NCBI RefSeq assembly: GCF_933775445.1
Contig: NC_065877.1
Span: forward strand, 33,864,694 to 33,928,693
DNA: 64,000 nucleotides
Reading direction: 5' to 3'
Source: Argentina anserina
Taxonomy: Eukaryota; Streptophyta; Magnoliopsida; Rosales; Rosaceae
Made by a program: the position numbers and the translations under genes. Under the pieces are notes generated by a model. It was given only the letters and a program-made list of their open reading frames with translations. It was not told where the DNA came from and ran no database searches. How positions within the stretch are numbered: the first letter of the stretch is position 1; each line of letters begins with the position of its first letter. This document shows positions 10,591 to 23,155 of this stretch, piece after piece.

Positions 10591-11054
10591 AATTCAATAT
10601 TAAAAACTCTTGTAAAATCCTGAATCTCCACAAGGGTAGATTCGTAAATATGTGAGATTTTACTCACCTTATCGACTCGAGCGTAATTCCACAATTTCCG
10701 AAGATAATTCATTTCCTCGATTTATCGATCACCTTGAAAAGATAAGAAAAGAATTTTAGAAACGTTTCGTAAACCTTAAAATGCTGAAACAGTAATAATC
10801 AGTTACTGTTCAGCAATTTTCGGTTTTATGAAATTACCGGTCATTTTCACTATTCACTGTTTCGTATTTACTATTTGTACATTACTGTACAAATACACAT
10901 ACAATACATATATCTGTACAAGTACATACTGTTTACGTATTTTTGTACGTATAAATACTATTTAAATGTACGTACTGTCTCAGTAAATAAAAATTATCGA
11001 ATTACCTTTTCAAAATTACTTTTACCTTTACTAAAAGTAATTTACATTTACAAT

Positions 11055-11221
11055 TACCGTACGTAAATAAAATTTACATTTACCCTACATAAATAAAATT
11101 TACATTTACATTTACCGTACGTAAATAAAATTTATATTTACATTTACCGTACGTAAATAAAATTTACATTTACATTTACCGTACGTAAATAAAATTTATA
11201 TTTACATTTACCGTACGTAAT
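11055..11221. repeat. Short-period tandem repeat in the LTR
   Basis: About five copies of a unit of roughly 33 bp built on TTACCGTACGTAAATAAAAT followed by TTACATTTACA. It lies between the AT-rich part and a GC-rich part of the LTR. Confidence 0.75.
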
Positions 11222-12415
11222 AAATTACAAACTTACCCTTCTCGGAACCATCGTTCCCGCCGCCGCACGTGGCGGCGCGTGGGGTACACGCGCCACCCGC
11301 CGGCAGGCTGCGCGTGGGGCTCACGCGCCGACACCACCAACGGCGCGTATCACGCCACCGCCGCCCCTAATCTCCTTATTTCTTCCCCCTCTTCTTCCTC
11401 ATGCCACCGGCCACATCCCTACCCCCTGCCTGACTACTCACGCGCCGCCTAAAGAGGCGGTTTCCCCCTATTCCTCCTCCTCCTCGATCTCCACCAAATC
11501 AAATCAAAACAATCAAAAATCCACAACCAATCCATCAATTACATCGATTCATACCTTAATCGAAGCCAAGAACTCCGATTTGGTTCTGGAAGAGCTTGGA
11601 TCGCCGGTGGTATTTCAACTCTTCGGGAAGCACTCGGATCGACGGGGTTCGGCCTCCAAGTTGAAGGCAGAGGGCACCAAGGCGAGGGTCGACGTCGAGA
11701 AGCCCTCCTCCGTGCTCGTGCTTCGTCGGAGATGCGCCTAGGATGGAGACGTTTTTCTGCCGAATCCAGGGGTAGCTAGTGGAGCTTCGGCGCTGCGTGG
11801 GACGGCGTGTCGAGCTCGGGGTCGGTAGTGGAGGGTCGCGCGAAGCTGCCCAGGCCGGCGGTGGGCGACACGGACGAGCGGTGAGGGAGATCGCCGGTGA
11901 TGGATTTTCTGAGGGAGGGAGGGTGCGAATCGGGGAGAGAGAATGGGGAGGGAGGCGGATGGGAGAGAGAGAGAAGGGTTTCCTGAAATGGAAACCCTAA
12001 TCACAAAAATACCCTTTTATACTCGTTTTCAAAATCGGAAACTAACTTCCGACGTTAATAACTCTTACGTACGACGTCCGATTTGAACGCATCACATACT
12101 CACGAACTCGTATCGACGAGCTCTACAACTTTTGTGAAGGAAGTTTTCGCAACCGAGCGACGGAATAAAAGTCGATCTATACGTTGCGGTAACGTTACGT
12201 TTTCTAATTAAACGATCCGAGAACGTTTCCGTTTTCGTCTCGAAATGTTGCAAACCTCCAATTGTCGTCTTGAATTACTTTCACAAGTTTAACACTTTAA
12301 AAATACTCGACATTTAGTTTCTAAAATATTCGGGTTATTACAACGATGTAATAGTTTATTTAAATTAGTTTGCTTAAATTAGTTTGATTAATAAAAGTCA
12401 TAATCTAAACATAAC

Positions 12416-12946
12416 AAGTAACGTATGGTAATTTAGGTGGGACCTGGGCTCATTAGGCCTAAGATTGGGTTAATTAGGTGGGTTTGGGTCATCGACTCAG
12501 ACCTTAGGTTTTGTTTATTTTTAAGGCGTCATGTAGTCTCTCCTTCTTGAGTGGGGGTTTAGGATGTCGGTAGGTTGAGTCGTTGGTCATGTGCGCCATA
12601 TTTTATGGTGCATGTCATCTCTGGGGACTATCTAATCTTTGGTTTCTTTCTTATTGTTGATATAATGGTGATGGTTGTTTATGCATTTGTGTTGGAGTTT
12701 TGGTATATAATGTTTATTAAAGCGGTTTTCTTTTTGAGGATTGACTGTGAGGAGGTATCGATTGCTTCTGAATTTATTTAGGTTATAGTTGAATCTTTTA
12801 GGTTATTGTCCACTGTAATCGCTGGTTTTAGTAGGGAGGGATATGTGACTGGTTATGTTCACCATTATAATCTCCCTCCGGTTGTATTTTTTAGATTCTA
12901 TGTTAATATATTATATTATTCTAAAAAAAGTAACGTATGGTAATTT
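12416..12946 (+). mobile_element. 5'-truncated LINE with 19-bp target duplication
   Basis: The 19-mer AAGTAACGTATGGTAATTT occurs at 12416-12434 and again at 12928-12946. Between them, about 490 bp ends in TTATTCTAAAAAAA, an A-tail abutting the right duplication. A long target duplication plus an A-tail is the signature of target-primed reverse transcription. The internal sequence would be LINE 3' UTR; no reverse transcriptase is left. The short frame at 12575-12781 has no recognisable domain. Confidence 0.75.
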
Positions 12947-13588
12947 TAATAAACAACTTACGCTCTTTTGCACGAGTTGACGCTGGTTACGTGGGAAAAC
13001 AATAGCCATCAAAGAATCCATCTTACAAATGATATTTATAACGAAATCATCATGCCACTTTAATGCAATAGCGTGAACACATTCTCTTATAGAAAAAATA
13101 AATTACAAAGAGCGTGAATACTCTTAATTCATTTATTATATTTCATTCAAATCATTTGATTAATCTCTAATTTGCCCGGTATTAAAAGATCTTTAATTCA
13201 AAGGATATCATAACATCGATGCTAATCATAATTCGTGAGACGAATAGTGGGATGCTTGAAAGTCATAGAGGATTCACCTGAAAAATTATAATTTTAGAAA
13301 AGGAAATTGAGTTGACTGTTTGAGCACTCGGCCCAAATTTGGACAAGTCGTGTGAGATTAGGGTTTAACAAAAATCAAAATCGAGCAGCAGTTTTCAAAG
13401 ATAGGGTTTTAATAAAATATCAAACACTTCTTCTACATATAAAACCCTTCTCAGTTTGATGCACAGACTCTCAGACTCGACCGAACCTTCAACTAGGAAC
13501 ACAAAGCCTCCTGGTTTTTCAGTCCCAACCCAAAGCTGAGTTAAAGGGAAGAGACCCAGAACTTGTTTCTGTATAAAGTGAAGCAACA
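12947..13588. other. TRM1 upstream region
   Basis: About 640 bp before the TRM1 start. The last 150 bp probably form the promoter and leader. No clear TATA box is seen. Confidence 0.4.
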
Positions 13589-16500
13589 ATGTCGACGGAT
13601 CTCAGTGATTTCATTGTCATCAAGGAAGGGGAGGCTGAGATTCTCATGCATACTAAAAACCAAGTCTTTTACAACAAGACCCAGGTGAGAAAAATCTTCT
13701 CTTTTTTGATGAGTTTGTGTTTTTGGCTTATTGGATTGGTGGTGTTATTGATTGTGCTATTTGTGAGCTTTGTTGTTTCTGGATTGGAAGTTTGGAAAGA
13801 TTAGAATTTTGGGTTATGGTAGAGTAGTGTAGAAAATTAAGAGGAGAAATATGTAGTCTTGAATTGAAGAAGCCCCAAGTTTGGAGATTGTCTTTGTGGT
13901 ATTAATATTGGCTGGGGGAATGTTTGGTTGGGGTGAAGTAGTAGCCTTTTGAGTTATGTATGCTTGATTGGCTTATGATTTACGTTGAGTATCGTTGGAG
14001 TTTGTTTATACTTTGAGGATATGGAGTGCAAGTGCAATATTGTGAAGTTACAAATTGGGAGCAAAGGATCACTCAAACACATTATTTATCGTTAGATACA
14101 ATGTAGTGCCTAGATGGATGGTGATGTGATAAGTATAGCTATTGACTGCTCTGCGATATGTTAATTTAAATTCTTCTTGGCTCTGAGATTTCTTATATAC
14201 TTGGCCTTAGTTCTTGCTCTCTGTTATAGGTTAACAATAGAGATATCTCGATTGCTGTTATGCGGGCATTTGTAGACAAACGCAAAGAGGAGCATGAAGC
14301 GCGATTATCCAAGAAGAAAAAGATAGCGCCAGTGGATTCTGAGAAAGATGTTTCAGAATCTGTTGTACAAAATGCATCTAATGAACCTGCTGTCAATGGA
14401 CATTCCAATGGGGATTGTGAAATGCCAGAAGATAAATCTCAAAATGAATCATGTAGCATTCTGGAAGAACCAAGCAAGACCACAGAGGGAAAAGGACGAG
14501 CGGAGCTGAAGCCACCAAGAGTTCTTGAGGTGCTTGCAGGACTTTTGATTTGATCAATCTTGGTATTTTGTATCTGCAATCCTAGTTTTGGAAGATGAAA
14601 ATCCTCAGTTCTATATTGTGTCATTTGGCTTTTCAGGCGTTGTCAGCTTCTGGCTTAAGAGCTCTTAGGTATGCTCGTGAAGTAGAAGGGATTGGTCAAG
14701 TTGTGGCCCTAGACAATGATAAAGGTAATTTTCAGATTCTGTGTTTAATAACCTTTCAAAAGTTCATGGCCATTTTTGTGGTTCAAGGCATTTTCCAGGA
14801 CCATTTGTTTGTTACTCAAGGAAATGCATTAATAGATATATAATACTAAAGAGTAGATAGTTCCCATGGAGATACATATTAACATTATAAATTGCTTATT
14901 TGTGTAGCTGGAAATGATATCCGCCCTATAAAATAAAATTTTGTACAGTCATATCTTAGTGTCACTTGATTTTTAGCTTCTAAATCAACTTTTATTTGCG
15001 TTCCTGCAGTATCAGTTGAAGCTTGTAGGAGAAACATCAAGTTCAATGGTTCAATTGCATGTTCAAAGGTGGAATCACATCTTGTTGATGCTCGTGTGCA
15101 TATGCTCACCCACGCAAAAGAATTTGATGTGGTATGCATATGATGTATTTTCATAAAACCTTGTTAAGAATTATTTATCTAAATTTGACTAATGAGTAAT
15201 ATCGATACCTAAAACTGGAAATAATAGAAAATTAACGTAAATATTTATGGAGTTTTACTGCTTGGGTGGATTTACTTTTACCTCTGTTCCTTAGCTTCAG
15301 GTTTGAACTATTAGGGTACTAATTTGTAACATGGTCAACTGACTTACATTTACTGTTCATTGTTTCAGGTTGATCTTGATCCATATGGTTCTCCCTCTGT
15401 CTTCTTGGATTCTGCAATTCAAGCTGTTGCGGATGGAGGCATGCTCATGTGTACCGCAACAGATATGGCAGTACTGTGTGGTGGTAATGGGGAGGTTTGC
15501 TATTCAAAGTAAGCACTCATACCTTTATGCTTATCTAGTTTGAGTGATCATTGTTCTGAACTTCTGATTCATGGACTCATCTATCATGAATTGTTTGTCG
15601 TATCAGGTATGGTTCCTATCCATTAAAGGGGAAATATTGCCATGAAATGGCTCTCAGGATCCTCCTAGCCTGCATTGAGGTATTATTATGCTCTTGATCG
15701 TACCTTGTCCCTTGTATATGCATAAGTAAAACTTTTTCTTGATACTGTTGCCAGAAGTGTAACCCACATTGGAAAATATCTACTAATGTAGTTTTTATAT
15801 CATCATGAAGCAGTTGTCTTTCTAGAGAGATGTATGTAATTATGATTATTTTCGATGAAGTTAAAAAATGTTACTCCCCGGCTGTATGATATTTAGGTTT
15901 CAATTATTGAATTCTTCATAGTATTTCCTAGTGCCTAACTGACATACCTTTGTACAATGCAGAGCCATGCAAATCGGTACAAAAGATACATTGTTCCTGT
16001 GCTATCGGTTCAGATGGACTTTTATGTTCGTGTTTTTGTCCGAGTCTACTCGTAGGTGGCCTAATTATTTTATACTTGTTTGCATTATCGTGCTAGGAAC
16101 TTAATCTTTCCTTTATTGTTGACTAACAACTCAAAAATTGATTGCAGCTCAGCAAGTGCTATGAAGAACACTCCCCTTAAGCTTTCCTACGTTTATCAAT
16201 GCATTGGATGTGATTCTTTTCATTTGCAGCCTATTGGAAGGACTGTCACAAAGGTGTGTTGCATATTATATGTTTGCATGTACACCACTATTGATGTTGA
16301 CACTCCCCTTCATGATGTTGATACTCCTCCTTGTACACCACCTTTGATGTATAAACTGTGAAAACATTTCTGACTTAAATTTCTTAAGATCTCCTTAAAA
16401 TTATATTGAAAGTTATTACGTGTCGCTGTTTTGATAAGTTACGTTAGACTGCTTGGAAAGTTATGACTAAATGTCTGAGATAGTTATCTATAATAGTTGT

Positions 16501-18004
16501 CTTGTTTTGTGTCTCTGCTGGGGTGCTTTGGATCTTTTTTATCTTTACTGATATACCTGTCTCTGTCTATATTGTAGCTGTCCTTTTGATTTTTGATGGA
16601 AATTTACATGGTCATTGAAGGGACCTATAGCTTTAGATCAGTCGATTTGTTTACTTTGCTGAGTTTATATTCAATTGGCAAAATTCTTCCTGCTAAGGTA
16701 CTTGTTTGCTTTGTCAGAACACCAGTGTGAGATATCTTCCGGGTTTTGGTCCTACTGTTCCTCAAAATTGCACTGATTGTGGAAAGAAATTCAACATGGG
16801 TGGGCCTATATGGTCTGCTCCTATCCATGATCAAGAATGGGTTACTTCCATACTCTCAGATGTGAAATCAATGAAGGATCGGTATCCTGCTTATGATCGC
16901 ATCTCTGCTGTACTGACAACAATTTCAGAGGTCTGAACATTGCTTTAATAATCTTCCTATACAGTCATTTAGTCATGCCATTGTGACTGAAAATTGGATG
17001 CTACTGAAAATGTATATTTATTCGGAGAGTAATAAATAGTGATAGCAACAAATGCAAATTTTCACGGGTTTGCTAGCAGTTGTTTGAGTAGTGTGTTTGT
17101 ATTGTTGCAGGAATTGCCAGATGTTCCTCTGTTCTTAAGTCTGCACAGCCTCTGTGCCACCCTCAAGTGCACTTCCCCATCCGCGGTTATTTTCCGTTCT
17201 GCTGTGATAAATGCAGGATATCGTATATCTGGAACGCATGTAAACCCATTGGGGTTGAAGTCAGATGCTCCTATGGATATCATTTGGGACATCATGCGCT
17301 GCTGGGTAAGGATTCTCTTACTCGCTTAGTTTTCTTGCTTCTTGTTTGATGCATATAAATACTTTCTTTGACAAATCTGGGATCCGCCACTGTGCTTCTG
17401 TCGTTGATCCTGCAACTCCCGTCTTGTTAAATACACTGGCTATCCCTGAGATTGTCTTGTTCACTCCTGTGGGATTTTATGTACAGGTAAAAAATCATCC
17501 AGTTAAAGCTCAACCTCCGGAACATTCAGGAAGTGTGATACTTGCTAAAGAACCTGTCCTTCAAGTATGTTTGCCCCTTTGTTATATTTTCTCTGTGCTT
17601 AGTGATTTTCTGTTTTTGAATAGTTTTGCATTTTATCTTTCTTGCAACTTCTTCTTTTCTGTGTGGTCATATGACTGTGTATATGTGATAGAGATGGCAC
17701 ATATTTGTCTGTTTGTTCAACCTTCATGTTGCTGAAATTTGCTTCTATTTCCTTTTGACAGGCAAATTTTGCTCGAGCTGTTGCGTCTCTTAGCAAGGCA
17801 CAAGTCAAGAAGGTTGCACGATTCCTTCCAAACCCGGAAAGGCATTGGGGTCCAAAGCTTAGGGCAGGTCGTCAAATCACCAGCAAGCACATTTCTCTCT
17901 TGGGTCCAGAGGCTGTCAATGGAATTCTTAACCAGGAAGAAGATGGTGAGGAACATGATGCAAAGCGTCAAAAGACTGAAGATAATCCTGCTTCAAGCTG
18001 CTGA
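13589..18004 (+). CDS. TRM1: tRNA (guanine(26)-N(2))-dimethyltransferase
   Basis: Twelve exons: 13589-13684, 14230-14529, 14637-14724, 15010-15131, 15369-15508, 15607-15679, 15963-16051, 16148-16253, 16718-16930, 17111-17305, 17487-17564 and 17762-18004. They give 580 residues, the usual size. All junctions are GT-AG and the frame is open throughout. The enzyme uses S-adenosylmethionine to dimethylate G26 of tRNAs. Visible motifs: [14 protein letters not shown] (about 33-46), the SAM-binding [11 protein letters not shown] (133-143), the catalytic DLDPYGSP (about 204-211), and a zinc site CIGC (321-324) with CTDC (356-359). The C-terminal tail has a basic patch (KRQK) that could be a nuclear signal. 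An acidic, low-complexity segment (about 55-125) lies between the first motif and the SAM fold. No lesion is seen, so the gene is probably functional. Nothing next to it suggests co-regulation. Confidence 0.96.
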
Positions 18005-19509
18005 TGAAATGAAGGCCCTTAGTATGGCAATCAAGTTGACCTAGAGCTCCATGCCCTCCCCGCCGTTATTTGGAGAGGAGAGAGAGATAGAGAGATCTCT
18101 CTTTGATGCATCAAGTAAAGATCGAATGGAGCTGCAACTTTCTAGTGATTTATGAGCCAACTTAGTAATTCAGACTTTGAAAGACAAAATTTTGTTTATA
18201 TATGAGTTTGTAACCATTGTTTCTTGGATTAGCTTCCAAAGTTTGTTGTTGAATAATTTGGTTATACGTTTTACGGTACGCTGCTTGAAATGAATCAGTC
18301 ACAGGCTAAACCTTTACCGCATGGTTTAACTTTCCATTTTCCAGTGAAGACTTTTTGTGACATCAATCCAGAATTCGTCTCTATGAAACAGTGACATCGA
18401 TCATAGCCATAAGTTCGTATTCATATGGAGTTTACTTACTGCTAATCAAACGTGTAGCCTAGTTCTGGTGTTTGACCTAATCCCAACCATGCTTTCTGCT
18501 TACACATATGAGCTGTTTATGGATTGGCACATTAATTTTTGAACAAGAATTTGGTGCCAACTGAGGTAAGATGCCAAACAGTAGGGTGCTATCTAGGACA
18601 AAGTCTTTGTCTTGTACTTCCTAAACATTTAGATTAACAAATCCATGCCTTGACCTTGTTGTACTTCCTAAACATTTACTTAACCACAGAAACTGCTTAA
18701 CCTGTAGGTTTCCTTTTATTTGTTTCGAAAGACCTTTACAATAGGCTACAATTAGATTCAGCCGCTAATTTTGAATCAATCAACACCAACTCTAGCTGGA
18801 TCATCATTCCTTATATTATTGCATCTGTCTAGTCCATACCAAGCTATTCTATGTTTTTCTGAGTGCTATATATTATGAACAGTCAGCTCATGGAAACATT
18901 GAATTGTGATACCTCGATGAAAGGCTATCGTTCATTTATGTATCAATACGTCAATTTTTAGTATTGTCAGATTAATTTAGAGTTGAATCAATCAAAAATA
19001 CCCTTGATAGTCGACATTCCTATAATTTTAATAGTATTGATATTTGACAGTCTCAAAAAAATATTTTTTGATTAAGTACATTAGTCACCAACATTAACAT
19101 ATTGTAAAATTTATACTATCAGTATCTCAAAAGTCAAAACTTGTATGTGGTAACTGGTAAGACTGTTGCTCTAGCTAGCTTCCTTCTGTTTACCAGATAA
19201 AGTTAACTGTGTGAGAAACATCAAATAGAGTCAAATATGGCTGCAGTAATACCCAGATGATTCCAAATGCAACCTAAACACTTTTTCAAATTGCTTTCAT
19301 GGTGCCAAAACCTTTTCCTCTATTAGGAAAATGCTGGTATCTAAACCCCTGATTGTGATGGACTCATGATGATCAGGCTCTCACAACTTTTTCCCATTCA
19401 AAACTCTAATTAAAGTATTCTCAAGCAAATTTTTTCATACAATATTAGTTTTCACTGATTAGCTAGGCAGGCACATATACAACACCTTCTTTTCTTTTTT
19501 GTATTTTTG
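18005..19509. other. TRM1 3' flank and COBRA-like upstream region
   Basis: The left part includes the TRM1 3' UTR with a GA-rich tract near 18074-18096. The phrase GTACTTCCTAAACATTTA occurs twice (near 18614 and 18661). The right part leads into the COBRA-like promoter. No gene is seen. Confidence 0.45.
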
Positions 19510-19519
19510 CATATATAGA
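19510..19519 (+). promoter_or_regulatory. Candidate TATA box of the COBRA-like gene
   Basis: CATATATAGA lies about 135 bp upstream of the ATG at 19649, a fitting distance for a TATA box with a leader of about 100 bp. Confidence 0.4.
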
Positions 19520-19648
19520 GTTGCAGGGTGATACACACGCTACCGCGTACCAAGCTTCTCTTTTCACCTGGGTTTCCTGTTCATTCTAGCTTGTTTGTGT
19601 AATTGTGTGTAACCCAAGAACTTCGAAGACTGATATTCTAGAAGCGAA

Positions 19649-22448
19649 ATGGGATTCCTGTTGTCCAAGTTATCCAGTTTGGCAACTGTTGTTCTGTTCG
19701 GGCTTGCTTTCTGCAGCTTCTTCACCTCAACAGGTTGGTTCAGCCTTCTTCTTCCTGAATCTGCATTTGATGTTCCCAAAGTTTCAATCTTTGTGTAGGT
19801 TATCACTGTTCTGTTAGTGGGTTTCTTCTTGTTAATTCTGTAGGGCCTGCATGTATCTCATTCTTAGCAATGGCTTTCAGCTGGGTTTTGGCTACTTTGG
19901 GTATTGACTACTGACTTTGACAGATAGGGGAATTGGTTTGTTTTCTTCATCTCAAAATTTTGTAATGCTTTTACATATATGTAATCTAGTCTATATCTAT
20001 ATGTTTTAGTATTGATCAATTTACAAAACTGGGTATCAGAAAGTACAGTATGGTGTTAAGTTTAACAGTTGAGTACCATGAAGGTCCACAATTTCATTGT
20101 CCTCTGTTTTTCTCCGGTAATGAAAGTCCTAACTTCCATTGCTGGAGTTAATGTGTTGTTAAAGTCAAAATTCTCTATTGCTTATTAAAATGCATACCTC
20201 TTATTAATACACAGGCCATAGTCAAAGGCAGTACAATCTGATAAATTAACTTCTGAGAGGAAGTGTTTCTCTTGATAACTTGTTTACCAGAAGTTTAGAA
20301 CAGAAATTTTATGCCAATTTTGGCTCATTTCAATATAATTAAACTCAAAACAGGGTCCTCTGTTCCTGTTTGTTGTCAATACTCAATACAGATTTTAATC
20401 CTTTCTGTTTCATGCCACTCTTTGAGATACAGCACCATGTGCAATGTGCAAATAGATATTCATGTGAACTATGGTTTTGTTCTTGTTCTCACTTCAATAA
20501 AAAGTTTGAAGCTGTTTACCAGTCGCGAGTTCTATATAAAATTCTGAAGTTGTTTAAATAAAGGAAGACATACTGAAATACAAAAATTAATTCAGCTATG
20601 GACAGCTATGGACAATTTCTCACTCAAGTTTCACATTCCCATCATGCTCACTGTCTTCTTTTTCCTGCTTGTTGATGTCCAGATGCATATGATCCTCTTG
20701 ATCCTAATGGCAACATCACAATCAAGTGGGATATCATCAGCTGGACCCCTGATGGCTATGTTGTAAGTACCTTTTGAGTTCTTAGCAAATGATATATGGT
20801 ACAATCTTACACTAGTTGCATGTTCAACATGGACGGCTTCTTATCAGGATTCTCAACATGGATTCATTTGCATTCGAGGTAATAGGAAGAGGTAATGAGC
20901 ATTCTTTTGTATGAACAGGCTGTTGTTACGCTTTTTAACTTCCAGCAGTATAGACACATTCAAGCACCAGGCTGGACGGTTGGATGGACATGGGCAAAGA
21001 AGGAGGTAATATGGAGCATGGTGGGAGGACAAGCCACCGAGCAAGGGGATTGTTCGAAATTCAAGCCAACTCCGCCACATTGCTGCAAAAAGATCCCAAC
21101 CATTGTTGATCTACTCCCTGGAACTCCATACAATCAGCAGTATTCCAATTGTTGTAAAGGTGGGGTGCTGAGCTCATGGATGCAGGATCCATCGAGTGCT
21201 GCATCATCTTTTCAACTAAGTGTTGGTAGATCTGGAACCACCAACAAGACAGTTAGACTTCCGAAAAACTATACCCTAATGGGACCTGGGCCGGGGTACA
21301 CTTGTGGTGTTGCAAAAGTTGTCAAACCAACTAGATTTTACACTGCTGATAAAAGAAGAGTCTCTCAGGCCATGAGTAAGTTGATCAATGTCTTATAAAT
21401 CTCTTGACGTGCAAGTACTTTAGCTAAGAAATACCTTTTGGCTTAACCTTCACTTTTTGGTGGCAGTGACATGGAATGTGACATGCACATATTCACAGTT
21501 CTTGGCTCAGAAAGCTCCTCCTTGCTGTGTCTCAATGTCTTCCTTCTACAATGACACTGTAGTTCCCTGCCCAACATGTTCGTGTGGCTGCCAAAACAAC
21601 ATAACTCATCCTGGAAGCTGTGTAGTGTGAGCTCTCTCAGCCATGAACTTCTTCCTAAACTTCTTTCTAGTTTCGAAGATGTATTAATTTCTCCTAAAGA
21701 CTTGATGTGAATTTGCAGGCCAGATTCTCCATATTTGGCTTCAGTTGTTTCAGCCGGTGATAAGAATTCACCTTTGGTTAGATGTACTAGCCATATGTGC
21801 CCGATCAGAGTTCATTGGCATGTCAAGCTGAATTACAAGGAATACTGGCGAGTAAAGATTACAGTTACAAACTTTGATTACAGGAGGAACTATTCTAATT
21901 GGAACTTGGTTGTCCAACACCCTAATTTTGACAATCTGACCGAAGTTTTCAGCTTCAATGCAAAGTCCTTGACTCCTTATGGAAGTATAAGTATGTTATC
22001 CTCACTTATTAGTTCCTTTGTTTGTCGTTGTTTGCAATCAATTTGAGCTGATATTTGAAGTTTTAAGGATTTTCTAGAACATCTGCACATGTTAAGTTTC
22101 CTTTTTTTTATACAGTACGGCAGTTTGGAGTTGTAATATGTTGTCTTTCTAACAGATGATACCGTAATGCTATGGGGAGTCAAGTTCTACAATGAATTGC
22201 TAGTGCAATCTGGACCTCTCGGCAATGTGCAGTCAGAGCTGCTTTTTAAGAAGAATCCAGCAACCTTTACTTTTGACAAGGGATGGGCGTTCCCGAGAAG
22301 GATCTATTTTAATGGTGATACTTGTGTAATGCCACCTCCGGATGCCTTTCCACATTTGCCAAATGCTGGTTTCCGACAGTATGTTTCTCTGCTTACTGTG
22401 ATCATGGTTTCAGTATCAACATTTGCATTCATATACGCGTATGCTTAG
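19649..22448 (+). CDS. COBRA-like GPI-anchored protein (COB/COBL1 type)
   Basis: Six exons: 19649-19733, 20683-20762, 20919-21375, 21467-21626, 21719-21990 and 22156-22448, giving 448 residues ending in TAG. The N-terminus is a signal peptide (hydrophobic ATVVLFGLAFCSFF). The mature part starts near AYDPLDPNGNITIKWDIISW, the cellulose-binding-like region. The Cys-rich core includes CCKK, the GPGPGYTCG motif and the family hallmark CCVS (about 227-230). Many N-glycosylation sites are present (NKT, NYT, NVT, NDT). After MPPPDAFPHLPNAG a hydrophobic C-terminal tail follows, the GPI-attachment signal. COBRA proteins sit on the outer plasma membrane and orient cellulose microfibrils during expansion. 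MCPIRVHWHVKLNYKEYW and MLWGVKFYN favour the COB/COBL1-2 group over COBL4. It lies tail to tail with the COBL4-type gene. Confidence 0.95.
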
Positions 22449-23155
22449 ACTCTACTCGCGCAAATGCATCATATCTGAGATTTTAAAAGGGATTGGTCTG
22501 ACCTTGCAATTCACAAAGGCCACTTAAATTTTTGTGCACTTTTATGGAGAGCTTCAACTATGAAACTGGAAGTAAGTGAGTGTGCCACTGATGCTCATAT
22601 GTTGGACTGCATAAAGGTTGCAGCTTAGCTGTTCTGATGTATAGTCATCATTCTTGTTGCAACTCTGTTAGTTGTAAATTTACCATTCTGTGTTGTAATT
22701 GTCATTGTGTATCAGCTACAATGTTTCAGAAGGATTTGAATATATGGTCAACAGGCAAAAAAAGATAGGGATTTCAATCAGATGTTTCTATGGATATAAG
22801 TAGCTTTTATCTCTCTACCATTCTCATGATTCATATCTGCCTTTTAATTGAGTGTTCATTTGCTAGTGAATCTGCTTAAAATTGAACCTTTGCAGCTTTA
22901 AAATATTCACTAAAATGTCTTTAGATTTATTCTTCTAAGTGGTGAGGCTAAATGATTCATATTACGAAATATTCACCGAAAATTCCATACCAGCCTATAC
23001 AAAATATCTCTATGCACAAGATACATATCAATTAGTCATGTTTAATTGATTTTTTTAGTACTTGTGTTTCATCATTCTGTGTTACAGTGTTAGAATATCC
23101 TTAAGCTTCAAATTCTATGTAATCAAATCACTGTAAAAAACTCTAAGTACCCACA
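22449..23155. other. Convergent spacer between the two COBRA-family genes
   Basis: About 700 bp shared by the two 3' untranslated regions. AT-rich, with no gene or clear repeat. Confidence 0.5.

Larger units (their letters stand above)
9235..12342 (-). mobile_element. Solo LTR (about 3.1 kb) with 5-bp target duplication
   Basis: The element begins TGTAACGACCC and ends GGGTTATTACA, so it has TG...CA ends. It is flanked by the direct duplication ACGAT (9230-9234 and 12343-12347). No second direct-repeat copy, primer site or coding domain lies inside, so a solo LTR is the simplest reading. Orientation is minus because the related copies at 33308 and 44444 read forward as TGTAATAACCC...GTTACA. 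It contains AT-rich tandem repeats (10001-10590 and 11055-11221) and a GC-rich stretch around 11250-11480. Short open frames near 11738-12004 overlap on both strands and are not supported as genes. Confidence 0.8.

Noticed and set aside
14193..17971. Minus-strand frames across TRM1
   Set aside because: Shadows of TRM1 exons; no motif and no splice support.
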